In this document: one piece after another, positions 8,621 through 18,287 of the stretch
Position numbering within the stretch: position 1 is the stretch's first letter
Layout: each line of letters begins with the position of its first letter
Source: an uncultured Tenacibaculum sp.
GTDB taxonomy: Bacteria > Bacteroidota > Bacteroidia > Flavobacteriales > Flavobacteriaceae
Assembly (NCBI GenBank): GCA_947501615.1
Contig: CANMWK010000001.1
Location: 434,001-498,000, forward strand
Length of the DNA: 64,000 nt
Reading direction: 5' to 3'
Notes under the pieces: generated by a model
Database searches by the model: none
What the model saw: the letters and a program-made list of their open reading frames with translations, nothing else
Told to the model about the DNA's origin: nothing
Translations under genes and position numbers: made by a program

Positions 8621-9280
8621 ATGAATAAAAAAGGATTCATATTTGATTTAGACGGTGTGATTGTTGACACCGCTAAATACCATTTTTTAGCTTGGAAAAA
8701 GCTAGCTAACGATTTAGGTATCGATTTCACAGAGCATCAAAACGAACAATTGAAAGGAGTAAGTAGAGTAAAATCCCTAGAAAAAATATTGAATTGGGGA
8801 GGAGTTTCTATTTCTGAAGAAGAGTTTAATCAATTGATGCATAAGAAAAATCAAGATTACTTATCGTATATAGAAACAATGACTAAAGATGAAATTTTAG
8901 TTGATGTTCCAAAAGTTTTAGATCTTTTAAAAGACGAAAATCAAGGTGTTGCTTTAGGTTCTGCAAGTAAAAATGCGAGAACAATTTTAAAGAAAGTAGC
9001 ATTATATGATACTTTTGAGGCAATTGTAGATGGAACCAATGTTTCAAAAGCAAAACCAGACCCTGAAGTTTTCTTAATAGCTGCCCAAAATTTAGATATA
9101 CAACCAGAACATTGTATAGTTTTTGAAGATTCAATAGCTGGTATTCAAGCAGCAAATACAGCGAACATGATATCTATTGGTATTGGCCAAAAAGATGTTT
9201 TATCTGAAGCAGATTATGTATTCAACGATTTTTCTGAAATCTCAGAAGAATTTATTACTCAACTTATAAACAAACACTAA
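8621..9280 (+). CDS. pgmB: beta-Phosphoglucomutase (HAD superfamily)
   Basis: Converts beta-glucose-1-phosphate, the product of maltose phosphorylase, to glucose-6-phosphate. The HAD motif I 'FDLDGVIVDTAKYHFLAWKKLA' supplies nucleophile Asp9 and acid/base Asp11. The cap domain has the subfamily piece 'LKGVSRVKSLEKIL'. Motif II is in 'ALGSASKNA', the Lys is in 'SKAKPDPEVFL' and motif III is 'CIVFEDSIAGIQAA'. An in-frame ATG at 8606 overlaps the transporter end, but I prefer the ATG at 8621, directly after the transporter's stop, because the encoded protein then begins MNKKGFIFDLDG as in the family. It lies between the transporter and the phosphorylase in one operon, which fits the pathway exactly. 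Confidence 0.93.
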   Translation: MNKKGFIFDLDGVIVDTAKYHFLAWKKLANDLGIDFTEHQNEQLKGVSRVKSLEKILNWGGVSISEEEFNQLMHKKNQDYLSYIETMTKDEILVDVPKVLDLLKDENQGVALGSASKNARTILKKVALYDTFEAIVDGTNVSKAKPDPEVFLIAAQNLDIQPEHCIVFEDSIAGIQAANTANMISIGIGQKDVLSEADYVFNDFSEISEEFITQLINKH

Positions 9281-9307
9281 CCCCCGTACAATAATTAAAA
9301 ACTAGAA

Positions 9308-11614
9308 ATGAATCAAGATTATATCATACCGAACGAATGGTCTATTATTGAAGAAGGATTTAATGAAGATCGAGTAAAATCATCTGAAAGTTTATTTAGT
9401 ATCGGTAATGGAGCCATGGGGCAACGCGCTAATTTTGAAGAAAAATATACAGGAGAAACTTTTCAAGGGAGTTATATCGCCGGAGTTTATTATCCTGATA
9501 AAACAAGAGTAGGATGGTGGAAGAATGGATATCCAGAGTATTTTGCTAAAGTTTTAAATGCACCAAATTGGATAGGGATTAATGTATGTATTAATGGAGA
9601 AGAACTTGATTTGAATACATGCAAAGAAATAGCTAATTTCAGAAGAGAATTAAACATGAAAGAAGGTTGGTTATCTCGTAGTTTTACGGCTACATTAGCC
9701 AATGGTCTTACAGTAAAGATAGATACAAAACGTTTTTTAAGTATTGATTTAGATGAAGTTGGAGCTATAGCGTATAATGTAACGCCTATTTCAGCTGATG
9801 CGATAGTTATTTTTGAACCTTACTTAGATAGCGGTATTCAAAATGAAGATAGTAATTGGGATGATCAATTTTGGAATACGGTCAATGTTTCAGCAGAAAA
9901 CGAGCAAGCATTTATAGAAGCACATACCATGAAAACTAATTTTCATACTTGTACTTTTATGCAATCTGAAGTGTTTGTCAATGCTGAAAAACAAGAGATT
10001 ACTCCTGAAATTGAAAAATCAGCGACGAAAGTTTCTTTCAAATATGTTACTCAAGCAAAAGCAAATGAAACAGCTAGTATTCACAAGTTTGGAGGGTATG
10101 TAGTAGATAGAAATCATGAGACAACTCAATTGATTACTGCGGCTAAAAACACGTTAAAATTAGCTGCAGATTTAGGGTTTTCTACATTATTATCTCAACA
10201 AAAAGAAGCTTGGGCTACTATTTGGGAAATGGCTGATATTACTATTGAAGGTGATGTTAAAGCGCAACAAGGTATTCGATTTAATATCATGCAATTAAAT
10301 CACACCTATTTAGGTAAAGATGCTCGATTAAATATTGGTCCGAAAGGATTTACCGGAGAAAAATATGGTGGAAGTACATACTGGGATACAGAAGCATATT
10401 GTTTACCTTTTTATATGGCTACTAAAAACCAAGAAGTTGCTAAAAGTTTATTAACCTATAGATATCATCAGTTAGATAAAGCTATTGAAAACGCTGAGAA
10501 ATTAGGTTTTACTAATGGTGCTGCTTTATATCCAATGGTAACAATGAATGGTGAAGAATGTCATAATGAATGGGAAATCACATTTGAGGAAATTCATAGA
10601 AATGGAGCTATCTCATTTGCAATTTTTAATTACCATAGATATACTAATGATTATAGCTACATTCCTGAAAAAGGATTAGAAGTTTTAATAGGTATAGCTC
10701 GTTTTTGGCATCAACGTGTTAATTTTTCTGAAGACAAACAGAAATACGTAATGTTAGGTGTAACTGGACCAAACGAATACGAAAACAACATTAATAATAA
10801 TTGGTACACAAATTACATAGCGAAATGGTGTATCGATTATGCTTTAGAAAATATAGCAGTTGTAAAATCAGATTATTCTGAAGATTACGAAAGAATATTA
10901 GCTAAAACTAAATTCACCGAAGCTGAATTAGCAGATTGGAAAAAAGTTACAGATAATATGTTTTTCCCATATTCAGAAAAACATCAAGTATATTTACAAC
11001 AAGATGGTTTCTTAGATAAAGAATTAATCACTGTTGCTGATTTAGATCAATCTCAGCGTCCTATCAATCAAAAGTGGAGTTGGGATCGTATTTTACGTTC
11101 TCCGTACATCAAACAAGCTGATACATTACAAGGTTTTTACTTCTTTGAAGATCATTTTTCTACAGAAGAATTAGAAAGACATTTTGATTTTTACGAACCT
11201 TTTACAGTTCATGAAAGCTCTCTTTCTCCTTGTGTTCACAGTATTCAAGCAGCAAAATTAGGTAGAATGGAACAAGCGTACACATTTTATTTAAGAACAT
11301 CTCGTTTAGATTTAGATGATTATAATAAAGAAGTTGAAGAAGGACTTCATATTACGTCTATGGCTGGAACTTGGATGAGTATTGTTGAAGGTTTCGGAGG
11401 AATGCGTATTAAAGAAGGATTGTTGAGTTTTACACCTCAAATTCCTGAGCAGTGGGATGCGTTTTCTTTCAAAATAAATTTCAGAAATCAAATATTAAAA
11501 GTAAATGTATCTAAGAAAGGAACAGAATTCGAATTAGAAGGAAATAAAGAATTAGAATTACTAGTAAATAATAATAAAATACTTGTAAAACCTAATAGTT
11601 TAGTAACAGTATAA
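9308..11614 (+). CDS. GH65 maltose phosphorylase
   Basis: A 768-residue cytoplasmic enzyme that cleaves maltose with phosphate to glucose and beta-glucose-1-phosphate. The N-terminal beta-sandwich ('IGNGAMGQRANFEEKYTGETFQGSYIAGVYYPDKTRVGWWKNGYPEYF') leads into the (alpha/alpha)6 barrel. Residues 413-432, 'MNGEECHNEWEITFEEIHRN', are the maltose phosphorylase signature carrying the catalytic acid Glu. 'GPNEYENNINNNWYTN' and the phosphate-binding 'HESSLSPCVHSI' are also intact. Trehalose and kojibiose phosphorylases share the fold, but this motif set and the pgmB neighbour favour maltose. There is no signal peptide, which suits use of maltose imported by the upstream transporter. Confidence 0.93.
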   Translation: MNQDYIIPNEWSIIEEGFNEDRVKSSESLFSIGNGAMGQRANFEEKYTGETFQGSYIAGVYYPDKTRVGWWKNGYPEYFAKVLNAPNWIGINVCINGEELDLNTCKEIANFRRELNMKEGWLSRSFTATLANGLTVKIDTKRFLSIDLDEVGAIAYNVTPISADAIVIFEPYLDSGIQNEDSNWDDQFWNTVNVSAENEQAFIEAHTMKTNFHTCTFMQSEVFVNAEKQEITPEIEKSATKVSFKYVTQAKANETASIHKFGGYVVDRNHETTQLITAAKNTLKLAADLGFSTLLSQQKEAWATIWEMADITIEGDVKAQQGIRFNIMQLNHTYLGKDARLNIGPKGFTGEKYGGSTYWDTEAYCLPFYMATKNQEVAKSLLTYRYHQLDKAIENAEKLGFTNGAALYPMVTMNGEECHNEWEITFEEIHRNGAISFAIFNYHRYTNDYSYIPEKGLEVLIGIARFWHQRVNFSEDKQKYVMLGVTGPNEYENNINNNWYTNYIAKWCIDYALENIAVVKSDYSEDYERILAKTKFTEAELADWKKVTDNMFFPYSEKHQVYLQQDGFLDKELITVADLDQSQRPINQKWSWDRILRSPYIKQADTLQGFYFFEDHFSTEELERHFDFYEPFTVHESSLSPCVHSIQAAKLGRMEQAYTFYLRTSRLDLDDYNKEVEEGLHITSMAGTWMSIVEGFGGMRIKEGLLSFTPQIPEQWDAFSFKINFRNQILKVNVSKKGTEFELEGNKELELLVNNNKILVKPNSLVTV

Positions 11615-11638
11615 TAATTAAGTTGATTAAATTTAAGC

Positions 11639-12592
11639 ATGAAAAATGTTCTATATCTTATTGTTTTGTTTATAGTATTGAGTTGTAATACTCAAGTTAA
11701 AAGTAATACGCAAAAGAATGAAAATTTTGAAATTAACAAACAAACACATATTACTTTATTTGAAGGAACTTTAGAACGTTTAGAACATTTTTCATCTAAA
11801 TTTATAAAAGATAGACCTGTTGATGTATGGTTACCTAAAGATTATACTAAAAACAAAAAGTATAATGTCTTGTATATGCATGACGGACAAATGTTGTTTG
11901 ATAGTACGCAAACATGGAATAAACAAGAATGGAAAGTAGATGAATGGTCTTCTGAATTAGCTAAACAGAAAAAGGTTAAAGATTTTATTGTTGTAGGAAT
12001 ACATAATATTCCAAAACTTAGATGGCAAGATCTATTTCCTCAAAAAGCGTATGATTTTATTGGTGAGGAAGCTAAAAAATCATTAAAGAGTATTTCAGGG
12101 TCAAGAGATTTTACGTTGAACGGAGACAATTATTTGAAATTTATTGTAGAAGAATTAAAACCATTTATTGATACTAATTATTCGGTGTATACAGATAAAG
12201 CTCACACCTTTATTATGGGATCAAGTATGGGTGGATTAATGTCGATGTACGCCATTAGCGAATATCCATCAGTTTTTGGTGGCGCTGCATGTTTGTCTAC
12301 ACATTGGGTTGGAGCAATGCCAATGGACGAGAATCCTTTTCCTGAAGCTATTTTCAAATACATGGCAAAACATTTCCCAAAATCAGATAACCACAAGGTT
12401 TATTTTGATTATGGAAATGAAACATTAGATAAATATTATCCTCAATATGCTCCAAAAGTTGATGAAATTTTAAAACAAAAAGGATATTCTGAAAACGATT
12501 CTAGAAATTTATTTTTTGAAGGAACGAATCATTCAGAAATATCTTGGAGTAAGAGATTAAATGTTCCTCTTTTATTTTTATTAAAGAAATAA
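11639..12592 (+). CDS. Lipoprotein alpha/beta hydrolase, esterase D/enterochelin-esterase type
   Basis: A 317-residue lipoprotein (lipobox VLSC, Cys at about residue 16). The esterase fold is recognisable from 'RPVDVWLPKDYTKNKKYNVLYMHDGQMLFDSTQTW', the nucleophile elbow 'GSSMGGLMSMYA' (second Ser of GSS) and a C-terminal 'FEGTNHSEISW' with the likely catalytic His. Proteins of this type hydrolyse acyl esters, and this one occurs inside a maltodextrin operon. Its substrate is unknown: it may trim acyl decorations from glucans or have another target. Its stop codon shares one base with the start of the GH31 gene (TAATG at 12590-12594), so the two are translationally coupled. Confidence 0.85.
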   Translation: MKNVLYLIVLFIVLSCNTQVKSNTQKNENFEINKQTHITLFEGTLERLEHFSSKFIKDRPVDVWLPKDYTKNKKYNVLYMHDGQMLFDSTQTWNKQEWKVDEWSSELAKQKKVKDFIVVGIHNIPKLRWQDLFPQKAYDFIGEEAKKSLKSISGSRDFTLNGDNYLKFIVEELKPFIDTNYSVYTDKAHTFIMGSSMGGLMSMYAISEYPSVFGGAACLSTHWVGAMPMDENPFPEAIFKYMAKHFPKSDNHKVYFDYGNETLDKYYPQYAPKVDEILKQKGYSENDSRNLFFEGTNHSEISWSKRLNVPLLFLLKK

Positions 12593-14970
12593 TGAAAAAG
12601 TTATTCTTCATTTTATTTTGTATACAAACCATTGTATATGCACAAAATAGTAATAGAATTTTTAAAGAAGCTTCTGTACAAACAGGAGATGTTTTAAATG
12701 TTGTGGTTAATGATGGAATTTATAGAATTCGTTTTTATTCTAACCAAATCATAGAAACAACGTTTATTCCTAAGAATGAAAGTTATACAGCAGCTTCACA
12801 TGCGGTAGTTGCACAACCAAAAAACGTAGATATCTACCTTAATGATTCTGGTGATACAGTAACATTTAAGACAAAAAAAGCTAAAATTGAGGTTGTAAAA
12901 TCTCCTTTTCAGATTAAGTATTATTATAAAGATCAATTAATTACTTCTGAGAAGAAAGGATACTATAAAAAAGACAAAAACGACGCTATTGAATTAAATC
13001 TAACTTCAGATGAAGTTCTATATGGAGGAGGAGCTAGAGCTTTAGGTATGAATAGACGAGGGAATCGTTTACAATTATATAATAGAGCTCATTATGGTTA
13101 CGAAACTCGATCAGAGTTAATGAATTATACAATGCCATTAGTAGTTTCTTCAAAAAAATATATGGTTCATTTTGATAATGCACCAATTGGATATTTAGAT
13201 TTAGATAGCGAGAAAAATAACACACTTACCTACGAAACGATTTCTGGTAGAAAAACATATCAAATTATTGTAGGAGATACTTGGTATGAATTATTAGATA
13301 ATTATACCGATTTAACAGGAAAACAACCGATGCTTCCACGTTGGAGCTTAGGTAATTTTTCAAGTAGATTTGGTTATCATTCTGAACAAGAAACTAGAAA
13401 TACCATACAAGCATTTAAAAAAGAACAAATTCCTGTTGATGCTGTTATTCTCGATTTATACTGGTTTGGTAAAGATATCAAAGGAACTATGGGGAATTTA
13501 GAAGTCTTTAAAGATTCTTTTCCTAATATGAAGAAAATGGTAAGTGATTTTAAAAAAGAAGGTGTAAAAACCGTTTTAATTACGGAACCATTCATTTTAT
13601 CTACATCTAAAAAATGGGATGAAGCTAAAGCGAAAGAAATTTTAGGTAAAGATGAAGCAGGAAATCCTTTTACATATGATTTTTACTTCGGAAATACAGG
13701 CTTAATAGATATTTACAATCCTGAAGGAAACAAATGGTTTTGGAATATTTATAAAGGTTTAAAAGATATGGGAGTTGAAGGTTTCTGGGGAGATTTAGGA
13801 GAGCCAGAAGTTCATCCTTCAAAACTATTACACGCTACAGGAACGGCTGATGAAGTACATAACATTTATGGACATGATTGGGCTAAATTAATTTTTGATG
13901 GTTATAAAGCTAATTACCCCAATGAGCGTCCGTTTATTTTAATGCGTGCCGGTTATTCTGGATCACAACGATTTGGTTTAGTTCCTTGGTCTGGTGATGT
14001 AAACAGAACCTGGGGCGGATTACAAAGTCAGCCAGAAATTGCTTTACAAATGGGAATGCAAGGATTAGCCTACATGCATTCTGATTTAGGTGGTTTTGCT
14101 GGAGCTAATTTAGATGATGAGTTATATGTTCGCTGGTTACAATACGGAGTTTTCCAACCAATTTTCAGACCTCATGCACAAGAGGAAGTTGCTAGTGAAC
14201 CTGTTTTTAGAGCAGATAAAGCAAAAGCTTTAGCTAAAAAAGCTATCGAATTACGTTATCAATTATTACCATATAACTATAATTTAGTTTTTGAAAATAG
14301 TCGTAAAGGAAAACCCCTAATGCGTCCTCTATTTTTTGAAGAAAACGATGCGGATATGTTTACTAAATCGGCTTCATATTTTTGGGGTAAAGATTTCTTA
14401 ATCACACCAATTTTAAAGGCAAAACAAATTGAACAAGAAATTTATTTTCCTAAAAAGAACTTTTGGTTTAATTTTTACACAGATACTATTGAAGAGGGTG
14501 GTACAACGAAAAACGTAAAAATTGTAGAAGAAAATATTCCAACGTATGTAAGAGCTGGAAGTTTTATTCCTTTGAGTGCTTTAGTACAAACTACCAAAGA
14601 TTATAACTTAAATTCTTTCGATTTACATTATTATCATCATCCTTCTGTAGAGAAATCAAAAAGAAAAATTTACAATGATGATGGTGTCACCGCAGATGCT
14701 TATCAGAAAGAAGCATATGAGGTTTTAAAATTTAATTCAAAGTTTACAAAAAAAGAGCTAGAGATTAAATTAAAGGCAACAACAGGAAAGAACTATACAA
14801 AAAATGAGAAGGACGTTGTTTTAATAGTACACAACATTAAAGCAAAACCTAAAAAAGTAAAATCAAATAAGAAGAACGTCGATTTTAAATGGGACAGTAC
14901 ATCTAATCAGTTACATGTACCTGTAAAATGGCATACTTCAAAATCAAATAAAATCGTTATAAAATTCTAG
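12592..14970 (+). CDS. GH31 alpha-glucosidase
   Basis: A 792-residue secreted enzyme with signal peptide (cleavage near residue 17, IVYAQ). The N-terminal beta-sandwich includes 'DEVLYGGGARALGMNRRG'. The catalytic barrel begins near 'QPMLPRWSLGNFSSRFGYHSEQE' with 'IPVDAVILDLYWFGKDIKG'. The nucleophile Asp401 is in 'GFWGDLGEPEVHP' and the acid/base Asp469 in 'VPWSGDVNRTWGGL'. It would release glucose from the non-reducing ends of maltodextrins in the periplasm or at the surface. The length is usual for GH31. The lysine-rich C-terminal 60 residues look like a beta-domain tail. Confidence 0.93.
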   Translation: MKKLFFILFCIQTIVYAQNSNRIFKEASVQTGDVLNVVVNDGIYRIRFYSNQIIETTFIPKNESYTAASHAVVAQPKNVDIYLNDSGDTVTFKTKKAKIEVVKSPFQIKYYYKDQLITSEKKGYYKKDKNDAIELNLTSDEVLYGGGARALGMNRRGNRLQLYNRAHYGYETRSELMNYTMPLVVSSKKYMVHFDNAPIGYLDLDSEKNNTLTYETISGRKTYQIIVGDTWYELLDNYTDLTGKQPMLPRWSLGNFSSRFGYHSEQETRNTIQAFKKEQIPVDAVILDLYWFGKDIKGTMGNLEVFKDSFPNMKKMVSDFKKEGVKTVLITEPFILSTSKKWDEAKAKEILGKDEAGNPFTYDFYFGNTGLIDIYNPEGNKWFWNIYKGLKDMGVEGFWGDLGEPEVHPSKLLHATGTADEVHNIYGHDWAKLIFDGYKANYPNERPFILMRAGYSGSQRFGLVPWSGDVNRTWGGLQSQPEIALQMGMQGLAYMHSDLGGFAGANLDDELYVRWLQYGVFQPIFRPHAQEEVASEPVFRADKAKALAKKAIELRYQLLPYNYNLVFENSRKGKPLMRPLFFEENDADMFTKSASYFWGKDFLITPILKAKQIEQEIYFPKKNFWFNFYTDTIEEGGTTKNVKIVEENIPTYVRAGSFIPLSALVQTTKDYNLNSFDLHYYHHPSVEKSKRKIYNDDGVTADAYQKEAYEVLKFNSKFTKKELEIKLKATTGKNYTKNEKDVVLIVHNIKAKPKKVKSNKKNVDFKWDSTSNQLHVPVKWHTSKSNKIVIKF

Positions 14971-15014
14971 TTTCAAAGCAAACTATATTTTATAGTATTT
15001 AAAAAATTAAATTA

Positions 15015-16682
15015 ATGAAACAACTACTTATAACATTGTTTGTTGCACTAGCTATAATGAGCTGCAAAGAGCAAAAAAAAGTTGAAGAAAAATCAATAGA
15101 TAAAAAGCCAGAAACACCATTTGTGTGGAATGGTGCAAATTTATATTTCTTATTAACAGACCGTTTTAATAATGGAGACACAGCTAACGACGTAAATTTT
15201 GATAGAACAAAAAAGACAGCTAAGTTAAGAGGTTTTAAAGGTGGCGATTTAAAAGGAATTACTCAAAAAATTAAAGAAGGTTATTTCGATACGTTAGGAA
15301 TCAATGCAATTTGGATGACTCCTGTAGTAGAACAAATTCATGGAGGGACAGATGAAGGGACTGGAGTTACCTATGGTTTTCATGGATATTGGACTAAAGA
15401 TTGGACAAAAATTGATCCTAATTATGGAACGGATAACGATTTAAAAGAATTAGTTGCAACAGCTCATAAACACGGAATTCGAATTCTGTTAGATGCCGTG
15501 ATAAATCATACGGGACCAGTTACAGAAAAAGATCCGGTTTGGCCAAATGAATGGGTTAGAACTGAACCACAATGTAAATACAGTAATTATGAAAATACCA
15601 TTACGTGTACTTTAGTTAAAAATTTGCCCGACATTAAAACAGAAAGTAATGAAGAAGTTGCTTTACCGCCACAATTGGTAGAAAAGTGGAAAAATGAAGG
15701 GCGTTATGAACAAGAAGTGAAAGAATTAGATGAATTCTTTGCGAGAACAGGATACCCTAGAGCTCCGAGGTTTTATATCATAAAATGGCTAACGGATTAT
15801 ATTACAGCATATGGAATCGATGGCTATAGAGTGGATACTGTAAAGCATACAGAAGAAAATGTTTGGCAAGAATTTAAAAAAGAATGTGATTATTCTTTTG
15901 CTCAATGGAAGAAAAATAATCCTGATAAAGTATTAGATACTAATGATTTTTATTTGGTAGGAGAGGTATATAATTACAGCATTTCCAATGGGAAATTATT
16001 CAATTTTGGAGATAAGAATGTAAATTATTTTGATAAGGCATTTAATAGTTTAATCAATTTTGAATTCAAATGGAATGCAAAACAATTGTCTTTTGAAGAT
16101 TCAAATAAAAAATATAATCGTATTTTAAACACTGAATTAAAAGGAGCCGGAGTATTAAATTATGTGAGTTCGCATGACGATGGAATGCCTTTTGATCCAA
16201 AACGAGAAAAACCATTCGAATCAGCTAATCGATTATTATTAGGTTTAGGTACTTCTCAGGTATATTATGGTGATGAGTCTGCAAGATCATTAGTTGTTGA
16301 AGGAGCAGAAGGAGATGCTACATTACGTTCTTTTATGAATTGGGAAAAGATTCAAAACGATCAGAAAACTCAAGAAGTTTTAACGCATTGGCAAAAATTA
16401 GGTCAGTTTAGAAAGAACCATCCATCAATTGGCGCAGGAAACCATAAAATGCTTACACAAACTCCTTATGTTTTCTCAAGAACTTTCAGTAAAAATGACT
16501 TTAAAGATCAAGTAATTATTGGTGTTGATTTAAAAGAAGGGGCAAAAACGATTCATGTTTCTACAGTTTTTAAAAATGGAGATAAATTAAAAGACACATA
16601 TTCAAATCAAATAGTCAAAGTTTCAGAAGGAAAAATAATATTAGATTCTCCATACACTACTATTTTATTAGAAAAGATATAA
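15015..16682 (+). CDS. GH13 alpha-amylase lipoprotein (MalS-like)
   Basis: A 555-residue lipoprotein (lipobox AIMSC, Cys at about 17) with an EQKKVEEK tail after the Cys. The GH13 core is complete: region I 'DAVINHTG', nucleophile Asp274 in 'GYRVDTVKH', acid/base Glu317 in 'LVGEVYN', and Asp388 in 'SSHDDGMPF'. The N-terminal 'LYFLLTDRFNNGDTANDV' is typical of amylases. A long insert between region I and the nucleophile with two Cys ('QCKY', 'ITCTL') recalls periplasmic MalS-type amylases, which contain disulphides. It ends two bases before the next GH13 gene. It probably makes maltodextrins or maltose at the outer membrane for SusCD or the transporter. Confidence 0.92.
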   Translation: MKQLLITLFVALAIMSCKEQKKVEEKSIDKKPETPFVWNGANLYFLLTDRFNNGDTANDVNFDRTKKTAKLRGFKGGDLKGITQKIKEGYFDTLGINAIWMTPVVEQIHGGTDEGTGVTYGFHGYWTKDWTKIDPNYGTDNDLKELVATAHKHGIRILLDAVINHTGPVTEKDPVWPNEWVRTEPQCKYSNYENTITCTLVKNLPDIKTESNEEVALPPQLVEKWKNEGRYEQEVKELDEFFARTGYPRAPRFYIIKWLTDYITAYGIDGYRVDTVKHTEENVWQEFKKECDYSFAQWKKNNPDKVLDTNDFYLVGEVYNYSISNGKLFNFGDKNVNYFDKAFNSLINFEFKWNAKQLSFEDSNKKYNRILNTELKGAGVLNYVSSHDDGMPFDPKREKPFESANRLLLGLGTSQVYYGDESARSLVVEGAEGDATLRSFMNWEKIQNDQKTQEVLTHWQKLGQFRKNHPSIGAGNHKMLTQTPYVFSRTFSKNDFKDQVIIGVDLKEGAKTIHVSTVFKNGDKLKDTYSNQIVKVSEGKIILDSPYTTILLEKI

Positions 16683-16684
16683 TT

Positions 16685-18121
16685 ATGAAAAAAATACTAA
16701 GCATAATATCAATAAGCTTATTGCTTTTATCTTGCAAACAAGAACAAAAAAAGGAAGAGAAAGTAGCAGTAAGTCAAGAAAATAAAGTTACAGAAAAATT
16801 AAAACCCATTAGTAAAGAAGTTTTAGAAACTGCGGTGATTTACGAAGCTAATATTCGTCAATATTCACCAGAAGGTAGTTTTGATGCTTTTACTAAAGAT
16901 ATTCCTGAATTAAAGAAGTTAGGAGTAAAAATTATTTGGTTAATGCCAGTTTTTCCTATTTCAGAAACGAAACGTAAAGCTACTGGTGGCGAGAATAGTA
17001 AGTTTGCTTCTGAATTTCCTGAAGGAGAAAGAGAAAAATATTTAGGAAGTTATTATGCTGTTTCTGATTTCAAAAAAATCAATCCAGAATTCGGAACTAT
17101 TGAAGATTTTAGAGAATTAGTAAAAACTGCTCACGATAATGGTATTTATGTAATTTTAGATTGGGTGCCAAATCATACTGGTTGGGATCATACTTGGTTG
17201 ACAACGAATTCTGATTTTTATACTAAAAATGATAAAGGAGAGGTTATTCATCCAGAAGGAACAGATTGGACAGATGTTGCCGATTTAAACTACGATAAAC
17301 CCGAATTACGTAAACAAATGATTGCTGATATGAGTCATTGGATTACTAATGAAGATATTGATGGATTCCGTTGTGATGTAGCTGCACAAGTACCTACTTC
17401 ATTTTGGCAAGAAGCAATACCTCAACTACGTGCGAAAAAAGACATTTTTATGTTAGCAGAAGCTTGGGAACCAGAATTGTTAAAAGATGATTTATTTGAT
17501 ATGGGGTATGGTTGGGATCGCCATCACGCTATGAATCATATTGCTAAAGGGGAAAAGAACGTTAGTGTTTGGGATAGTACTTTAATTAAAGACCACAAAC
17601 GCTATGCTAAAGACGATATTTTGATGAATTTTATGACCAATCATGATGAAAACTCATGGCAAGGTACTATTCAAGAACGAATGGGTAAAGGTGCAAATAC
17701 TTTTACAGTGTTAAGTTATTTAACTCCTGGAATGCCTTTAATCTATTCTGGTCAAGAATATGGGCTGAATCATAGATTGAAATTTTTCGAGAAAGATTCT
17801 ATACCAAAAGCAAAAGGTACTACATGGGCTTTATTAGAGAAGTTAGCTACTTTAAAGCATAAAAATAAAGCACTCCATGGCGGGAAAGAAAAGGCACTAT
17901 ATATACAAATGGATCTTAAAAATGATCATGTTTTAGCGTTTTCAAGATCAAAAGGAGGGGATAAAATTACTTTTATAGGAAACCTATCTAATGAAAATCA
18001 AAATATTACTTTTGAGTCGAAAGAGAATCAAAAAGATTATTTTACAAAGAAGGTATTTAAAGAAACTACTAAAATTGAATTACAACCTTGGGAATATTTG
18101 GTATTAGAAGCTGAAAAGTAA
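16685..18121 (+). CDS. GH13 alpha-amylase family lipoprotein
   Basis: A 478-residue second GH13 lipoprotein (lipobox LLLSC, Cys at about 17, then a charged linker to residue 45). Catalytic residues are nucleophile Asp231 ('GFRCDVAAQVP'), acid/base Glu259 ('MLAEAWEPE') and Asp321 ('TNHDENSW'). Region I is 'LDWVPNHTG'. It is shorter than its upstream neighbour and differs in all loops, so the two are not a recent duplication. It begins two bases after the previous stop and ends the operon, just ahead of a strong terminator. The substrate within the alpha-glucan range cannot be told from the sequence. Confidence 0.92.
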   Translation: MKKILSIISISLLLLSCKQEQKKEEKVAVSQENKVTEKLKPISKEVLETAVIYEANIRQYSPEGSFDAFTKDIPELKKLGVKIIWLMPVFPISETKRKATGGENSKFASEFPEGEREKYLGSYYAVSDFKKINPEFGTIEDFRELVKTAHDNGIYVILDWVPNHTGWDHTWLTTNSDFYTKNDKGEVIHPEGTDWTDVADLNYDKPELRKQMIADMSHWITNEDIDGFRCDVAAQVPTSFWQEAIPQLRAKKDIFMLAEAWEPELLKDDLFDMGYGWDRHHAMNHIAKGEKNVSVWDSTLIKDHKRYAKDDILMNFMTNHDENSWQGTIQERMGKGANTFTVLSYLTPGMPLIYSGQEYGLNHRLKFFEKDSIPKAKGTTWALLEKLATLKHKNKALHGGKEKALYIQMDLKNDHVLAFSRSKGGDKITFIGNLSNENQNITFESKENQKDYFTKKVFKETTKIELQPWEYLVLEAEK

Positions 18122-18164
18122 TGTTCAAAAATAATTTACAGTAACGTAAGAAATTATATCATAG

Positions 18165-18190
18165 AAAAGAGGGAATTATCCCTCTTTTTT
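18165..18190 (+). terminator. Rho-independent terminator of the alpha-glucan operon
   Basis: AAAAGAGGG (18165-18173) and CCCTCTTTT (18180-18188) form a perfect nine-pair stem around the loop AATTAT, followed by more T. It lies 44 bases after the last GH13 stop codon. Confidence 0.85.
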
Positions 18191-18287
18191 GCTTTCTTTT
18201 TTTATAATATGATCTGACGAATTTATCATTTCGTCAGTAATTTTAAGGAGTTTACGCGTATTTAGCATTAATTTTAAAACACATAAA

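Noticed and set aside
15015..18121. Recent tandem duplication of GH13 genes
   Set aside because: The two proteins differ in length, loops and most residues outside the catalytic motifs, so they are old, distinct subfamilies.
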